41,038 nucleotides of DNA from Hadesarchaea archaeon (GTDB lineage Archaea > Hadarchaeota > Hadarchaeia > Hadarchaeales > Hadarchaeaceae). Shown here one piece after another: positions 32,400 through 39,781 of the stretch. Position numbers and translations under genes: made by a program. How positions within the stretch are numbered: the stretch's first letter is position 1; each line of letters starts with the position of its first letter. The notes beneath the pieces are model-generated. The model was given only the letters and a program-made list of their open reading frames with translations, had not been told where the DNA came from and searched no databases. Location of the stretch: the NCBI GenBank assembly GCA_030615805.1, contig JAUWYN010000001.1:1-41038 (forward strand), given 5' to 3'.

Positions 32400-33413
32400 C
32401 TAGCCCCCGAGCGTTCGATGGATGTCTATCAGGTCACCAAGCAATGAGCTGGAAGTCTCCTTCGGTCCCGCCCCGAAGCCCGTAATCGAGATCTCCCGCG
32501 CCAAATCAAGCTCAAAAGTCACCGCGTTCAAGGTGCCGCCAACGGCAAGGGGGTGCCCAAGGGGAACCAGCTTCGGCCCCACCTCAAGCGAACCGCGTTT
32601 TGCAATGCCGATGAGCTTTATCGTCTGCCCTGCCTCCCGAGCCAGCCGAATCGCCTCGGGCCGAACCCGTTTGATGCCCGCCACCTTGACGTCCTTGAGC
32701 CTCGCGTTCATTCCCAGCAAGGAGTTCGCTAGGATGGTGATCTTGCATGCGGTGTCGATGCCCTCGATATCGAGCGTCGGATCCTTCTCGGCTACCCCAA
32801 GCTCTTGGGCCTCCCGGAGGACGACCTCGAAGGGGGCATCCTCCCTGCTCATGCGCGTGAGGATGTAGTTTGTGGTGCCGTTGAGCACGCCTCTGATCTC
32901 ACGAATCTCGTTCCCGGCCAACAGCTCCTTCGCGAGCCCCACCACCGGCACGGCTCCGCCCACCGAAGCGGAATACCTGAACTCCACGCCGCATCGTCTG
33001 GCCAGAGAGTCGAGCTCCCCGAATGCGACCACGAGGGGGCCCTTGTTCGAGGTTATGACGTGCTTCCTAGCCCACATCGCGCGCTTGATGTGGGTTAGTC
33101 CCGGCTCTCCCGTCTTGATGTTGGTCGGCGTGAGTTCGTAAACGACATCGGCCTCGACCCCCTCGATCACCCGAAGGGCGAGCTTGCCCCGCTTCCCGCC
33201 CTTGTATGCAGCCACCGTTCCCGCTTTCCCGGCGACCTTGAGCAGCCTCGTTAAATTGAGCCCCTTCTCATCAACCGCGGCGCCGAACTCGTCGACGGCT
33301 GCAACCACGCGCGGGATCAAACCGTGGCTCCTGCGGAGGAAACTCGCCTTTTGAATAAGGGCGCGGCTAAGCCCCCTGCCCAAGTTTCCGAACCCAACGA
33401 GCACTAGGCGCAT
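32400..33413 (-). CDS. hom: Homoserine dehydrogenase
   Basis: Reduces aspartate semialdehyde to homoserine. 337 residues with an N-terminal Rossmann motif (G-F-G-N-L-G-R-G), the N-K-G-P loop, and the conserved G-V-L-N-G-T-T-N-Y-I-L and E-G-I-D-T-A-C-K-I segments. There is no C-terminal ACT domain; instead a separate ACT-domain gene ends directly before its ATG (TAAATG), a probable regulatory partner. Confidence 0.95.
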   Translation of the reverse strand: MRLVLVGFGNLGRGLSRALIQKASFLRRSHGLIPRVVAAVDEFGAAVDEKGLNLTRLLKVAGKAGTVAAYKGGKRGKLALRVIEGVEADVVYELTPTNIKTGEPGLTHIKRAMWARKHVITSNKGPLVVAFGELDSLARRCGVEFRYSASVGGAVPVVGLAKELLAGNEIREIRGVLNGTTNYILTRMSREDAPFEVVLREAQELGVAEKDPTLDIEGIDTACKITILANSLLGMNARLKDVKVAGIKRVRPEAIRLAREAGQTIKLIGIAKRGSLEVGPKLVPLGHPLAVGGTLNAVTFELDLAREISITGFGAGPKETSSSLLGDLIDIHRTLGG

Positions 33414-33911
33414 TTACCCCGCCTCGAGCGAAGCTATTAGAAGCAACTTTTTTCTGTCGGCTATACGCTGTAGGTTGGAAATCGCTAAGCTCGCGCGCTT
33501 CTCATTATCGGTCGTGATCGTCATTCGGGCCGCTGATTCTTGACCTAGCCCGCCCATCGCGAGGCTCAAATCAGACACCCCCACCCCCCTGAGGGCGCCC
33601 AGACGATCGATCGTGTCCCGGATGTCGGTGTGGGGACCTATCAACAAAGCCGTCGTCCTCACGGCACCCTCTCGCTCCCCGAGCTGGGTAACCCGCACTC
33701 CCCTCGCCCGAAGCGCCGCTAGAATTCGGTTGAGCCTCGCCCGATCGCCGACTTCGAAGATCAACATGACCGGAATTCGTCCGAGCGGTGTCTTCCGCTC
33801 GCGCTGGTGCATGATGCTTTGAATGTTCCCCCCGAAGCGTGAGATGGGCTCGAGCGCCTTGAGGAGCTGCCCGGGGACATCCTCGAGCTCCATCATAATT
33901 CTTACCAGCAA
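33414..33911 (-). CDS. ACT-domain protein, probable allosteric partner of homoserine dehydrogenase
   Basis: A 165-residue protein with an N-terminal ACT domain (about 1-80; D-V-P-G-Q-L-L-K-A-L-E-P-I-S-R-F-G-G-N-I) and a second ACT-like half after about 85. ACT domains bind amino acids and control biosynthetic enzymes. It is fused back to back with hom (stop and start adjacent), so it likely senses threonine or a related amino acid. TTG start behind GGGGTGAGG. Confidence 0.85.
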   Translation of the reverse strand: MLVRIMMELEDVPGQLLKALEPISRFGGNIQSIMHQRERKTPLGRIPVMLIFEVGDRARLNRILAALRARGVRVTQLGEREGAVRTTALLIGPHTDIRDTIDRLGALRGVGVSDLSLAMGGLGQESAARMTITTDNEKRASLAISNLQRIADRKKLLLIASLEAG

Positions 33912-33978
33912 TTCCTCACCCCATCTTCATTACCTAACCCTTGATGTGAAAGCCCGTTTCAACTGAGGATGAATCGTC

Positions 33979-33987
33979 TTAAATATT
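33979..33987 (-). promoter_or_regulatory. TATA box of the ACT-hom-thrC-glyA operon
   Basis: Minus-strand ATATTTAAG, about 70 nt before the TTG start at 33911, in the 100-nt gap after the apgM-like gene. It implies a leader of roughly 45 nt. Confidence 0.45.
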
Positions 33988-34011
33988 GCTTGGGAGTGTC
34001 ATACGAACAAT

Positions 34012-35205
34012 TCAAAGTTGGAGCAATTTGTCCAAGAGTTTGTAACCCTCTAAAATGCCAAATGATCCCCTCTTAGCTGAAGATTCATCGAAGGATTTCA
34101 CCGCATCTCTCTGATCCCCCGTCGAGTAAATCGCGAACGGCACGGGGTCTGAGACGTGGTTCCTAACCTTTATCGGCGTTGGGTGGTCGGGCAAGATCGA
34201 GATGGCGTATTCATCTTTTAACCCATCCAATATTTTTGCGAGAAGACGAGAATCGATATTTTCAATCGCTTCAATTTTCCTCTCGACATCGCCCGCATGC
34301 CCGGCTTCATCCGGCGCCTCCACGTGGATAAAAACCAAGTCATGATCCTCCAAAGCCTTCAACCCAAACTTGGCCTTATTCTCATAGTTTGTGTCATAAT
34401 AGCCGGTGGCCCCTGGAACCTCGAGCTTATTCATACCGGCGCATACCCCCACGCCTTTAACTAGATTTACGGCCGACACGATGGCTCCTTTAACCCCATA
34501 TTTTTCGGCTAGGGTTTCCATCCTCGGCTTTTTCCCCTGCCCCCACACCCAGATCATGTTGGCAGGTTTTCTCCCCCTTTTTACCCTGGTGATGTTTGTC
34601 GGGTGACTTGAGAGGATTTGTTTAGAACTCAGAATCATCTCATTCAAAGTTTTTGCAACTTCGTTGTTCTTCGGCTTAACCAGGTGTTCGCTGAGTCTCT
34701 CGCCGACGATCCCATGGGGCGGCGCGGTTTTGATTTTATCCGAGCCTCTCGGTGCATTTCTCATTACAAACAGATGACGGTAGCCAACGCCCGTGTAGAA
34801 ATCGCCCAAATGTCCATAAGCCCCTTTCACCGCGCTTATCAATTCCCGGGCTTCCTCTGTGGTTACGTGGCCGGCGCTGTAGTCCGCTATTATCCCCTTT
34901 TCCTCCGTTATCAAGTTACATCTGAAGGCGAGGTCCTCTTTCCCCAATTCAATGTCCATGCCCGCGGCTTCCAAAGGGCCCCTGCAGGTATGGTACTTCC
35001 TCGGGTCGTAGCTCAATATGGACATCATCGCGATATCGGTTTCCGGCTCCATCCCCCTCGGGACGGTTTTCAGCAGCCCGTTCCTGCCGCGGGAGGCGAT
35101 CCAGTCCATATTGGGCTTATCTGCGACCTGCAAGGGGGTTTTCCCTCCGAGTTCCTCTAAGGGATAGTCGGCCATCCCATCCCCAACGACTATGACGAAT
35201 TTCAT
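34012..35205 (-). CDS. apgM: ApgM-family phosphomutase (2,3-BPG-independent phosphoglycerate mutase or alternative homoserine kinase)
   Basis: Alkaline phosphatase superfamily enzyme of COG3635. 397 residues. Metal and nucleophile motifs: V-V-G-D-G-M-A-D-Y-P, then E-T-D-I-A-M-M-S-I-L-S-Y-D-P with the nucleophilic Ser, H-V-E-A-P-D-E-A-G-H and L-P-D-H-P-T-P-I. Archaeal members are phosphoglycerate mutases, but relatives next to thr genes have been proposed to phosphorylate homoserine. ATG 35205 chosen over a GTG nine bases upstream because family members begin at this M-K-F-V-I-V-V-G-D-G. Confidence 0.93.
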   Translation of the reverse strand: MKFVIVVGDGMADYPLEELGGKTPLQVADKPNMDWIASRGRNGLLKTVPRGMEPETDIAMMSILSYDPRKYHTCRGPLEAAGMDIELGKEDLAFRCNLITEEKGIIADYSAGHVTTEEARELISAVKGAYGHLGDFYTGVGYRHLFVMRNAPRGSDKIKTAPPHGIVGERLSEHLVKPKNNEVAKTLNEMILSSKQILSSHPTNITRVKRGRKPANMIWVWGQGKKPRMETLAEKYGVKGAIVSAVNLVKGVGVCAGMNKLEVPGATGYYDTNYENKAKFGLKALEDHDLVFIHVEAPDEAGHAGDVERKIEAIENIDSRLLAKILDGLKDEYAISILPDHPTPIKVRNHVSDPVPFAIYSTGDQRDAVKSFDESSAKRGSFGILEGYKLLDKLLQL

Positions 35206-35249
35206 TTGCCCCACCCTAGATTGATTACCTCAAATACTATTTTTGATCT

Positions 35250-35269
35250 TGTAAACTCCCCAGTTTACA
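35250..35269. promoter_or_regulatory. 8-bp perfect inverted repeat upstream of apgM (candidate operator)
   Basis: TGTAAACT, CCCC spacer, AGTTTACA. It lies 45-65 nt before the apgM ATG, overlapping where the TATA box should be, so a bound protein would block initiation. It is also downstream of the heat-shock gene and could act in that transcript's end, but no T-run follows it. Confidence 0.5.
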
Positions 35270-35337
35270 CATTAAAGTTTATTCACAATAAACAGTCCCC
35301 TATTCTGAGGCGGGCAAGAGGTCGTGCCAATTGGGCC

Positions 35338-35922
35338 TCAGCGGGGATATCGCCTTCGCCTCGGGATCGAGATGATCAACAGCTCCCCTTTCAGCTCGAC
35401 CTCTCGCTCGCTTGGCGCCGCATCCGGAGGGAGTTCGAAAGCCCCGAAATATGCCTCGCCGCTCGGCTTCCGCGCGATGACCTCGAGCGCGTTGCCAAGT
35501 TGCCTTACCTCGACATCCTCCTTTTTGACCCCCGGCACCTGCATCGTGAGCACTACTTCACCGAGGCGCTCGATTTTTCCAACGTTCGTCTCCAGCATCT
35601 TGGATATCGGTTTAACCTCCCTCGGTTTCTCGGCGGGCCTTGGCCGCTCCGGCTTAGGCACTTCCACGGGTGTAATTTTAGCTGGGCGTTCACCGATCCG
35701 CGTCACCTTGACCTCAGGCTTCCCATCACCGAAATCCCTTATTTCTATCTTAAATCCAACAGCGCCCGGTATTCGCTCGAACTTGCTGTCATCAAACTTG
35801 AACTCTTTTCGCATACGCTCGAACTCCCGGTCGAACTCTTTAAAGTCTAGCGGAAAATGCTTCGTCTTACTAAACTCCCGCAGAAACCGCCTGAAGAACT
35901 CATCGAATGGGTCGTGCGGCAT
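35338..35922 (-). CDS. Small heat-shock protein (Hsp20/alpha-crystallin-like)
   Basis: A 194-residue holdase-type chaperone. N-terminal half: F-R-R-F-L-R-E-F and acidic/basic helices to about 60, then a beta-like segment (I-E-I-R-D-F-G-D-G). A Pro/Lys-rich linker follows (about 85-105). The C-terminal alpha-crystallin/CS domain (about 110-188) has V-P-G-V-K-K-E-D-V-E-V and a closing G-E-L-L-I-I-S-I-P. It is longer than many Hsp20 proteins. A TATA box lies about 37 nt upstream. Heat regulation is inferred only from the family. Confidence 0.82.
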   Translation of the reverse strand: MPHDPFDEFFRRFLREFSKTKHFPLDFKEFDREFERMRKEFKFDDSKFERIPGAVGFKIEIRDFGDGKPEVKVTRIGERPAKITPVEVPKPERPRPAEKPREVKPISKMLETNVGKIERLGEVVLTMQVPGVKKEDVEVRQLGNALEVIARKPSGEAYFGAFELPPDAAPSEREVELKGELLIISIPRRRRYPR

Positions 35923-35954
35923 GGGCTCACCAAAGTCAAGTATTCAGGCTGGCA

Positions 35955-35964
35955 CTTATACTTT
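35955..35964 (-). promoter_or_regulatory. TATA box of the small heat-shock gene
   Basis: Minus-strand AAGTATAAGTG preceded by CCTA, centred about 37 nt before the ATG at 35922. The leader is about 12 nt. Confidence 0.45.
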
Positions 35965-36012
35965 AGGAGTGGGCGCGGCGACCCTCGCAGAAAAATTAAA
36001 ACCACGCTTCGA

Positions 36013-36150
36013 TTATTCCCCTAGCTCCCCGTAGGGCCCCACTTCTGAGTAGATGCACTCGCCGCCCGAGTAGTAGTCGCACTCTGAGCAACACTCGTTC
36101 CGGTTCTCGCACTCATCGTACATGTAGCAGTTAGAACAGCACCTTGGCAT
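36013..36150 (-). CDS. Cysteine-rich 45-residue protein, function unknown
   Basis: Eight of 45 residues are Cys, at positions 4, 5, 8, 14, 20, 21, 24 and 32, with C-C-x2-C and C-C-x2-C repeats separated by acidic residues. The C-terminal third is Cys-free and acidic. No signal peptide is visible, so it is probably a cytoplasmic metal-binding knuckle or a disulfide miniprotein. It has its own ATG behind a strong GGGGGGAG Shine-Dalgarno, a stop, and codon use like its neighbours. Lies 90 nt upstream of the heat-shock gene on the same strand. I know no family match. Confidence 0.75.
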   Translation of the reverse strand: MPRCCSNCYMYDECENRNECCSECDYYSGGECIYSEVGPYGELGE

Positions 36151-36220
36151 TCTCCCCCCTCAGGAATTTCTGTTTGATATAAAGCAAACATCGTTTATTC
36201 AAGGCTTTCGAAGATTTTAG

Positions 36221-36233
36221 GAAAGTTTTTATG
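36221..36233 (+). promoter_or_regulatory. Promoter (BRE/TATA) of the structured RNA
   Basis: GAAAG followed by TTTTTATG. The centre lies about 26 nt before 36255, exactly where the long-range stem of the RNA candidate begins. Confidence 0.5.
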
Positions 36234-36254
36234 TAATTAAACCAATTTTTTATT

Positions 36255-36540
36255 GCGCCGGGAGAGCAAACCGGAAGGGCCCCTAGAATTGATCCTGGTG
36301 GATCCCACTGGTAGGGGCCTCAAGCGAGCTGGGCCAGCTCGAAGGGGCCCTGAACAGCAGGCTGGCGGGATTGGTTCAAAAGCGCTCGAAGGGTTGCGGC
36401 GTGGAGAACTCGTAAGGGTAATCCGCACGGTCCGTGATGGATCGGAGCGGCGTGGTTCGGCGAGCTGCCCAAAAAGTGGTTCGGGCGGGCTACGTCGTCC
36501 GTAGTCATCGAGTTGCCCGCGGCTCTTATCTCGGCGCGCC
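36255..36540 (+). ncRNA. GC-rich structured RNA candidate, about 285 nt
   Basis: The 5' end GCGCCG (36255-36260) pairs with CGGCGC (36532-36537). Inside are GGCCCCTA/TAGGGGCC (36278-36285, 36312-36319) enclosing GATCC-TGGT-GGATC, CGAGCT/AGCTCG (36325-36341), ATCC...CACG-GTC-CGTG...GGAT (36421-36442) and CGGGC...GCCCG (36482-36519) enclosing CTACG/CGTAG. A promoter precedes it and a T6 run follows at 36574. Size suits RNase P or SRP RNA, but I could not find the core consensus of either. ORFs across it are probably spurious. Confidence 0.6.
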
Positions 36541-36544
36541 CTTT

Positions 36545-36580
36545 GGTAAAAAGTTTAAGGCTGGAGGAACAGATTTTTTC
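36545..36580 (+). promoter_or_regulatory. T-run terminator and TATA box before the small basic gene
   Basis: GGTAAAAAGTTTAAGG (36545-36560) is BRE/TATA-like and would start transcription near 36581, almost at the ATG at 36589. T6 at 36574-36579 may end the upstream RNA. Confidence 0.4.
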
Positions 36581-36588
36581 TGGTTGTC

Positions 36589-36699
36589 ATGCCCAAGAAG
36601 AAAAGACCCGAGTACGAGCGGAAGCTAAAACTCATCCGCCAACGCATTCTCACGCCAAGCGATGTCGCCAAACGTCTACGAAAGAAATCGAAGAAATAG
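36589..36699 (+). CDS. Small basic protein, 36 residues, ahead of an SPL-like radical SAM gene
   Basis: Opens M-P-K-K-K-R-P-E-Y-E-R-K, continues as an amphipathic basic stretch with R-I-L-T-P-S-D-V-A-K-R-L, and ends K-K-S-K-K. More than a third of residues are Lys or Arg, as expected for a nucleic-acid or ribosome-binding peptide. It ends 6 nt before the radical SAM start, so the two are probably co-transcribed from the promoter at 36553. Nearly leaderless. No family recognised. Confidence 0.6.
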   Translation: MPKKKRPEYERKLKLIRQRILTPSDVAKRLRKKSKK

Positions 36700-36705
36700 C
36701 GCGGT

Positions 36706-37587
36706 GTGTATGTGGATGTTATCCGAGAGTTCGACCCCTGGAGCGATCCCCTCTGCACCTGCCCGAAAAAGTATGGGTTCAACCCTTACACGGGATGTCC
36801 CCATCGTTGTATTTATTGCTACATCACCTCCTACATCCCGCGAGCTTTTGACTGTAGGGTAAAGAAAAATTTGATCGTACGGGTCGAGCGCGATCTCAAA
36901 CGGGTCGACAAGCGCCGCGTTATAAGCATGTCGAATAGTTCCGACCCATACCCACCGATGGAGGCAAAACTTAAGCTAACCCGCGCCTGCCTCAAGCTCT
37001 TCACGCGCGAGGGCTGCCAAGTGCAAGTGATAACGAAATCTAACCTCGTTGCCCGTGACGTCGATTTGCTCTCGAGAATGCGTTGCGTGGTCAGTTTCAC
37101 CGTAACCACACTCGACCGAAATCTGAGTCGAAAACTCGAGCCGCGAGCGCCCGCGCCCGAACGAAGGTTAAAGGCAATGAGGAAACTCTCGAGCGCTGGC
37201 GTGCCTGTGAGCCTGCGCCTTGACCCGATCATCCCCGGCCTAAACGACATCGAGATCGAACGAATCGTCAAAGCTGCTGCTGCCACCGACGCCAAACACG
37301 TAACTTCGTCGACGTTTAAACCCCGCCCCGACAGTTGGCATCGCGTTCAGCGGGTTTTTCCTGAAGCCACCGCCAAACTCGCGCCGCTTTACTTCAAACA
37401 TGGTGAACGACGCCACAACAGTCGCTACTTGCCACGGGAGCTCAGGCTGGAGCTTATGAAGCAGGTTGAGAAGGCGTGCGCCGCCCACGGGCTCACCTTC
37501 GCCTCCTGCCGTGAAGGGCTGCAGGAGTTGACGACCGGCGCAAGCTGTGATGGAAGTCATTTAATTTCAAGGAAGGGTCCAAGCTGA
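36706..37587 (+). CDS. Radical SAM protein, SPL-like (COG1533), second paralogue
   Basis: A 293-residue relative of spore photoproduct lyase. Cluster motif C-P-H-R-C-I-Y-C (C-x3-C-x2-C), N-terminal extra Cys (L-C-T-C-P-K-K), then S-N-S-S-D-P-Y-P-P-M-E and T-V-T-T-L-D, parallel to the protein at 18666-19499. Substrate not determinable. GTG start at 36706. It converges with the Ogg2 gene, whose stop is 1 nt away. Confidence 0.85.
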   Translation: MYVDVIREFDPWSDPLCTCPKKYGFNPYTGCPHRCIYCYITSYIPRAFDCRVKKNLIVRVERDLKRVDKRRVISMSNSSDPYPPMEAKLKLTRACLKLFTREGCQVQVITKSNLVARDVDLLSRMRCVVSFTVTTLDRNLSRKLEPRAPAPERRLKAMRKLSSAGVPVSLRLDPIIPGLNDIEIERIVKAAAATDAKHVTSSTFKPRPDSWHRVQRVFPEATAKLAPLYFKHGERRHNSRYLPRELRLELMKQVEKACAAHGLTFASCREGLQELTTGASCDGSHLISRKGPS

Positions 37588-37588
37588 T

Positions 37589-38224
37589 TTATTTCAAGAC
37601 CTTTCCAGTCTTCAAGTACCAAAGGTAAAGATCCAGCTCGCCAAGTGTGAGCCCGAGCTTCCGCGCGAGGTCCTCAAGTGTTTCCTCGATCTCTAGATAT
37701 CGCCCGCGCGTCAGCGAGCGAGGCACCCCATCGATCAATCCATGTTCGTGCAACACGCTGAGCACATGCCGGTCCAAAATTGCCGCATCATCAAATCCCA
37801 CGTTGCGCAGGAAATGGCTCGATTCCTTATAGCCCACACCCCTCACGTTCTCAACCAGCCACTCGCGAGCCTGCCGCGCACCCGTGAATCCCTCGATGAT
37901 ATTCTTTATGTCGCGAAATCTGCGCGCCTCGACGATGAAGCGTGCCCGGGTGTTCGGAAATCGGTGTCCCGCAGCCTTTAGCCTGTGCCCGAGTTCCTCG
38001 AGCGGGAGCGTCAAAAATCCATCGTTGCCCAGCTCGTACTGAATCTTCATCCCCAGCCTCGCGGTCGAGTTCGCCGTCAGGATGCAGAAGCAAAGCTCCG
38101 AGAACCATTCCTCGTTGCCCTTGCGGCCGAGATCTTCGAACTCTCGAATCCTCCGAGCTATGAGTTTGCCTACTCTGCCTCGCCTCAGCTCATTTACCTT
38201 GCCCACTAAATCCGCGCTCACCAA
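37589..38224 (-). CDS. ogg: 8-oxoguanine DNA glycosylase/AP lyase, Ogg2 type
   Basis: Removes oxidised guanine and cleaves the abasic site. 211 residues, the usual Ogg2 length. The helix-hairpin-helix V-R-G-V-G-Y-K-E-S-S-H-F-L supplies the catalytic Lys, and A-I-L-D-R-H-V-L the catalytic Asp. The C-terminal Lys typical of Ogg2 structures is present in K-T-G-K-V-L-K. TTG start, with GTG immediately after as an alternative. Confidence 0.92.
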   Translation of the reverse strand: MVSADLVGKVNELRRGRVGKLIARRIREFEDLGRKGNEEWFSELCFCILTANSTARLGMKIQYELGNDGFLTLPLEELGHRLKAAGHRFPNTRARFIVEARRFRDIKNIIEGFTGARQAREWLVENVRGVGYKESSHFLRNVGFDDAAILDRHVLSVLHEHGLIDGVPRSLTRGRYLEIEETLEDLARKLGLTLGELDLYLWYLKTGKVLK

Positions 38225-38272
38225 CTTGCCCCAACTTTATGAGGGTACAAACTGTTTAATGCGTTACCTAGG

Positions 38273-39088
38273 CTAGGCGATCGCGAGCTTCGTTTGGACC
38301 GGAGCTAGCTGCCACGGGCGGGCGTACTTCACCAACTCACGTGCCACCCTTGAAGGTTGCACCCACTCGAACGCTCGCGCGTCGGCTGGGCTGGCACCAA
38401 ACACGGAAAACTCTGCCACCTCATCTGAGGCAATAGGGACCGAAACCAAGCCCGACTCCGGGTTGAGGCTCATCGGCGCCAGCATTAAGCCTCGCCTCAC
38501 CCGAAGCTCGGAAAGGAGGCAGGTGTCCGTCCCTCGCTTTATCCTAAGGGGGGAAGAGGCGCCATCAATGTGGATGTTCGACCAGCACTCGGTTAAATAG
38601 CTCGCAATATAACCCGTTAGCCCTCGCTGAAGGTCTATCAATGTATCTCCATCTCCCGCCCAGGCCTCGTTGGGGATCGTCTCCAATGGTATCAACAGGT
38701 CGAACCCGAGCTGCCCTGAGTACTTGACCCAAGGCTCGGAAACACCGCCATCGGCCAGCGCCTCGATCACCAAGGCCGTCACTGTCTTGGCGAACCTCAG
38801 CCCTCCACGCCTCGCCCGCATGGTCCAGACCAAGTCGTGCCCCAGCGGGCGGGAGAAGTCCTGCCCGGGATAACGCCAGTAGGAGCAGTAGAATGCCGTC
38901 GCCCTTGAGGCCAAGGCCCGGTCGAATGCCGCTGCCGAGTCCAAGACGATGGGGTGCTCGCTGAGGTGGCGCTGTATGCCCTTGGTGCGGGCGTTGTAAA
39001 AAGCGCATTCTCGTTTGCTGCTGCCGTTGCTAGCACGCGCGAAATCTATGATCGCTCGTCTCACGTCCAGGCGCCCGTAGTAGTCCAT
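38273..39088 (-). CDS. Primase small-subunit-like (AEP-fold) protein, apparently catalytically degenerate
   Basis: A 271-residue protein resembling archaeal PriS: a V-K-Y-S-G-Q-L-G-F-D-L-L-I-P segment where primases have S-G-x-x-G-x-H-h, and M-S-L-N-P-E-S-G-L-V-S-V-P-I where primases have S-L-H-x-x-x-G. The region that should hold the metal-binding D-x-D reads L-V-W-T-M-R-A-R instead, and the motif II His is Asp. Likely an inactive AEP relative used as a binding or structural factor. Its ATG is about 35 nt from a TATA box, with a nearby motif shared with the next gene. The fold call is inference. Confidence 0.5.
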   Translation of the reverse strand: MDYYGRLDVRRAIIDFARASNGSSKRECAFYNARTKGIQRHLSEHPIVLDSAAAFDRALASRATAFYCSYWRYPGQDFSRPLGHDLVWTMRARRGGLRFAKTVTALVIEALADGGVSEPWVKYSGQLGFDLLIPLETIPNEAWAGDGDTLIDLQRGLTGYIASYLTECWSNIHIDGASSPLRIKRGTDTCLLSELRVRRGLMLAPMSLNPESGLVSVPIASDEVAEFSVFGASPADARAFEWVQPSRVARELVKYARPWQLAPVQTKLAIA

Positions 39089-39118
39089 CTTTTCCCCTCA
39101 AACGAGCGATTGGGCGGG

Positions 39119-39170
39119 CTTTTTAAGCGGTTTTTGAGGAGGGGGGACACCGAAAGTATTGATACTATTG
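39119..39170 (-). promoter_or_regulatory. Promoter and upstream motifs of the primase-like gene
   Basis: Minus-strand TATA GCTTAAAAAG (39119-39128). Upstream on the same strand lie AATACTTTCGGTG (39148-39160), also found at 29673-29685 upstream of mcm, and CAATAGTATCA (39160-39170), also found upstream of the adjacent unknown gene at 39808-39818. Confidence 0.5.
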
Positions 39171-39181
39171 AACTAGTAAAA

Positions 39182-39748
39182 CTAGATTGCTCTTCTCAGT
39201 TGGGTCAGGTAGGGCTCAAGCTTGTGCGAGAATTCTTGCCCATCGGTCCAGTCAAGGGCGATGAACCCCTCTGTCACGCGCAGGGCGTGCCGCGCCCGTT
39301 CGGCGAGCTCGGGTGCCAACTTCCCCTGCCTGGCCACGGTTAGAAGCTCATCGATTTCGGTGGCGAGCCTCACCCGTTCTCGTCCAAGCACAAGGGGGCC
39401 AGCGAGCGCCTCCTCCATCGCGCGTGCTCTGAGCTCGGCGGGTAGGATGGCGTCGAAGCTGTGGAGCTCCATGGGCTGCCACCTAGGATCCGAGAAGAAC
39501 TCTGCCAAGCGGGGGGCTGCCGCATTCGGGACGGCGATGACGCTTTTCCCAAGCTTGGCGTGGGGGATCGTCCCGAGCAGGCCTTGCGCAACGTGGGTGT
39601 AGGTCTTGGTGGAGCCGTCCTTCAGGTCTCGCTTCGTGGAGCTTGAGTACCCGAAGAGCCTGCGGTAGAAAAGCGTCTTGCGGGTGCCGGTGAACTTAAT
39701 GTCGAAGCTGAAGACCCTCGTAAGAGTCGCTTTTTCTCGCTCCTCCAT
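39182..39748 (-). CDS. Protein of unknown function next to the primase-like gene
   Basis: A 188-residue cytoplasmic protein: basic N-terminal half with F-T-G-T-R-K-T-L-F-Y-R-R-L-F-G-Y, then H-A-K-L-G-K-S-V-I-A-V-P, and a helical Ala/Leu/Glu-rich C-terminal half. No signal, membrane segment or metal motif. ATG 39748 chosen over a TTG at 39781 because the TATA box (39782-39793) would place transcription start near 39762, after the TTG. Transcribed toward the primase-like gene, 93 nt away with a separate promoter. Family not recognised. Confidence 0.65.
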   Translation of the reverse strand: MEEREKATLTRVFSFDIKFTGTRKTLFYRRLFGYSSSTKRDLKDGSTKTYTHVAQGLLGTIPHAKLGKSVIAVPNAAAPRLAEFFSDPRWQPMELHSFDAILPAELRARAMEEALAGPLVLGRERVRLATEIDELLTVARQGKLAPELAERARHALRVTEGFIALDWTDGQEFSHKLEPYLTQLRRAI

Positions 39749-39781
39749 GCCGACCGACCTACCCCTTGATTTCCACTGCAA

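Noticed and set aside
36253..36504. Plus-strand ORF and a reverse-strand ORF across the GC-rich region before the second radical SAM gene
   Set aside because: The composition is Gly/Arg/Pro-rich with no domain. The DNA folds into consistent long-range stems with a promoter placed for an RNA start, so an RNA explains it better.
36255..36540. Firm call as RNase P RNA or SRP RNA
   Set aside because: Short resemblances exist (GAGAGCAAACCG; ACAGCAGG), but the core motifs are not in the expected order or pairing, so I left the class open.
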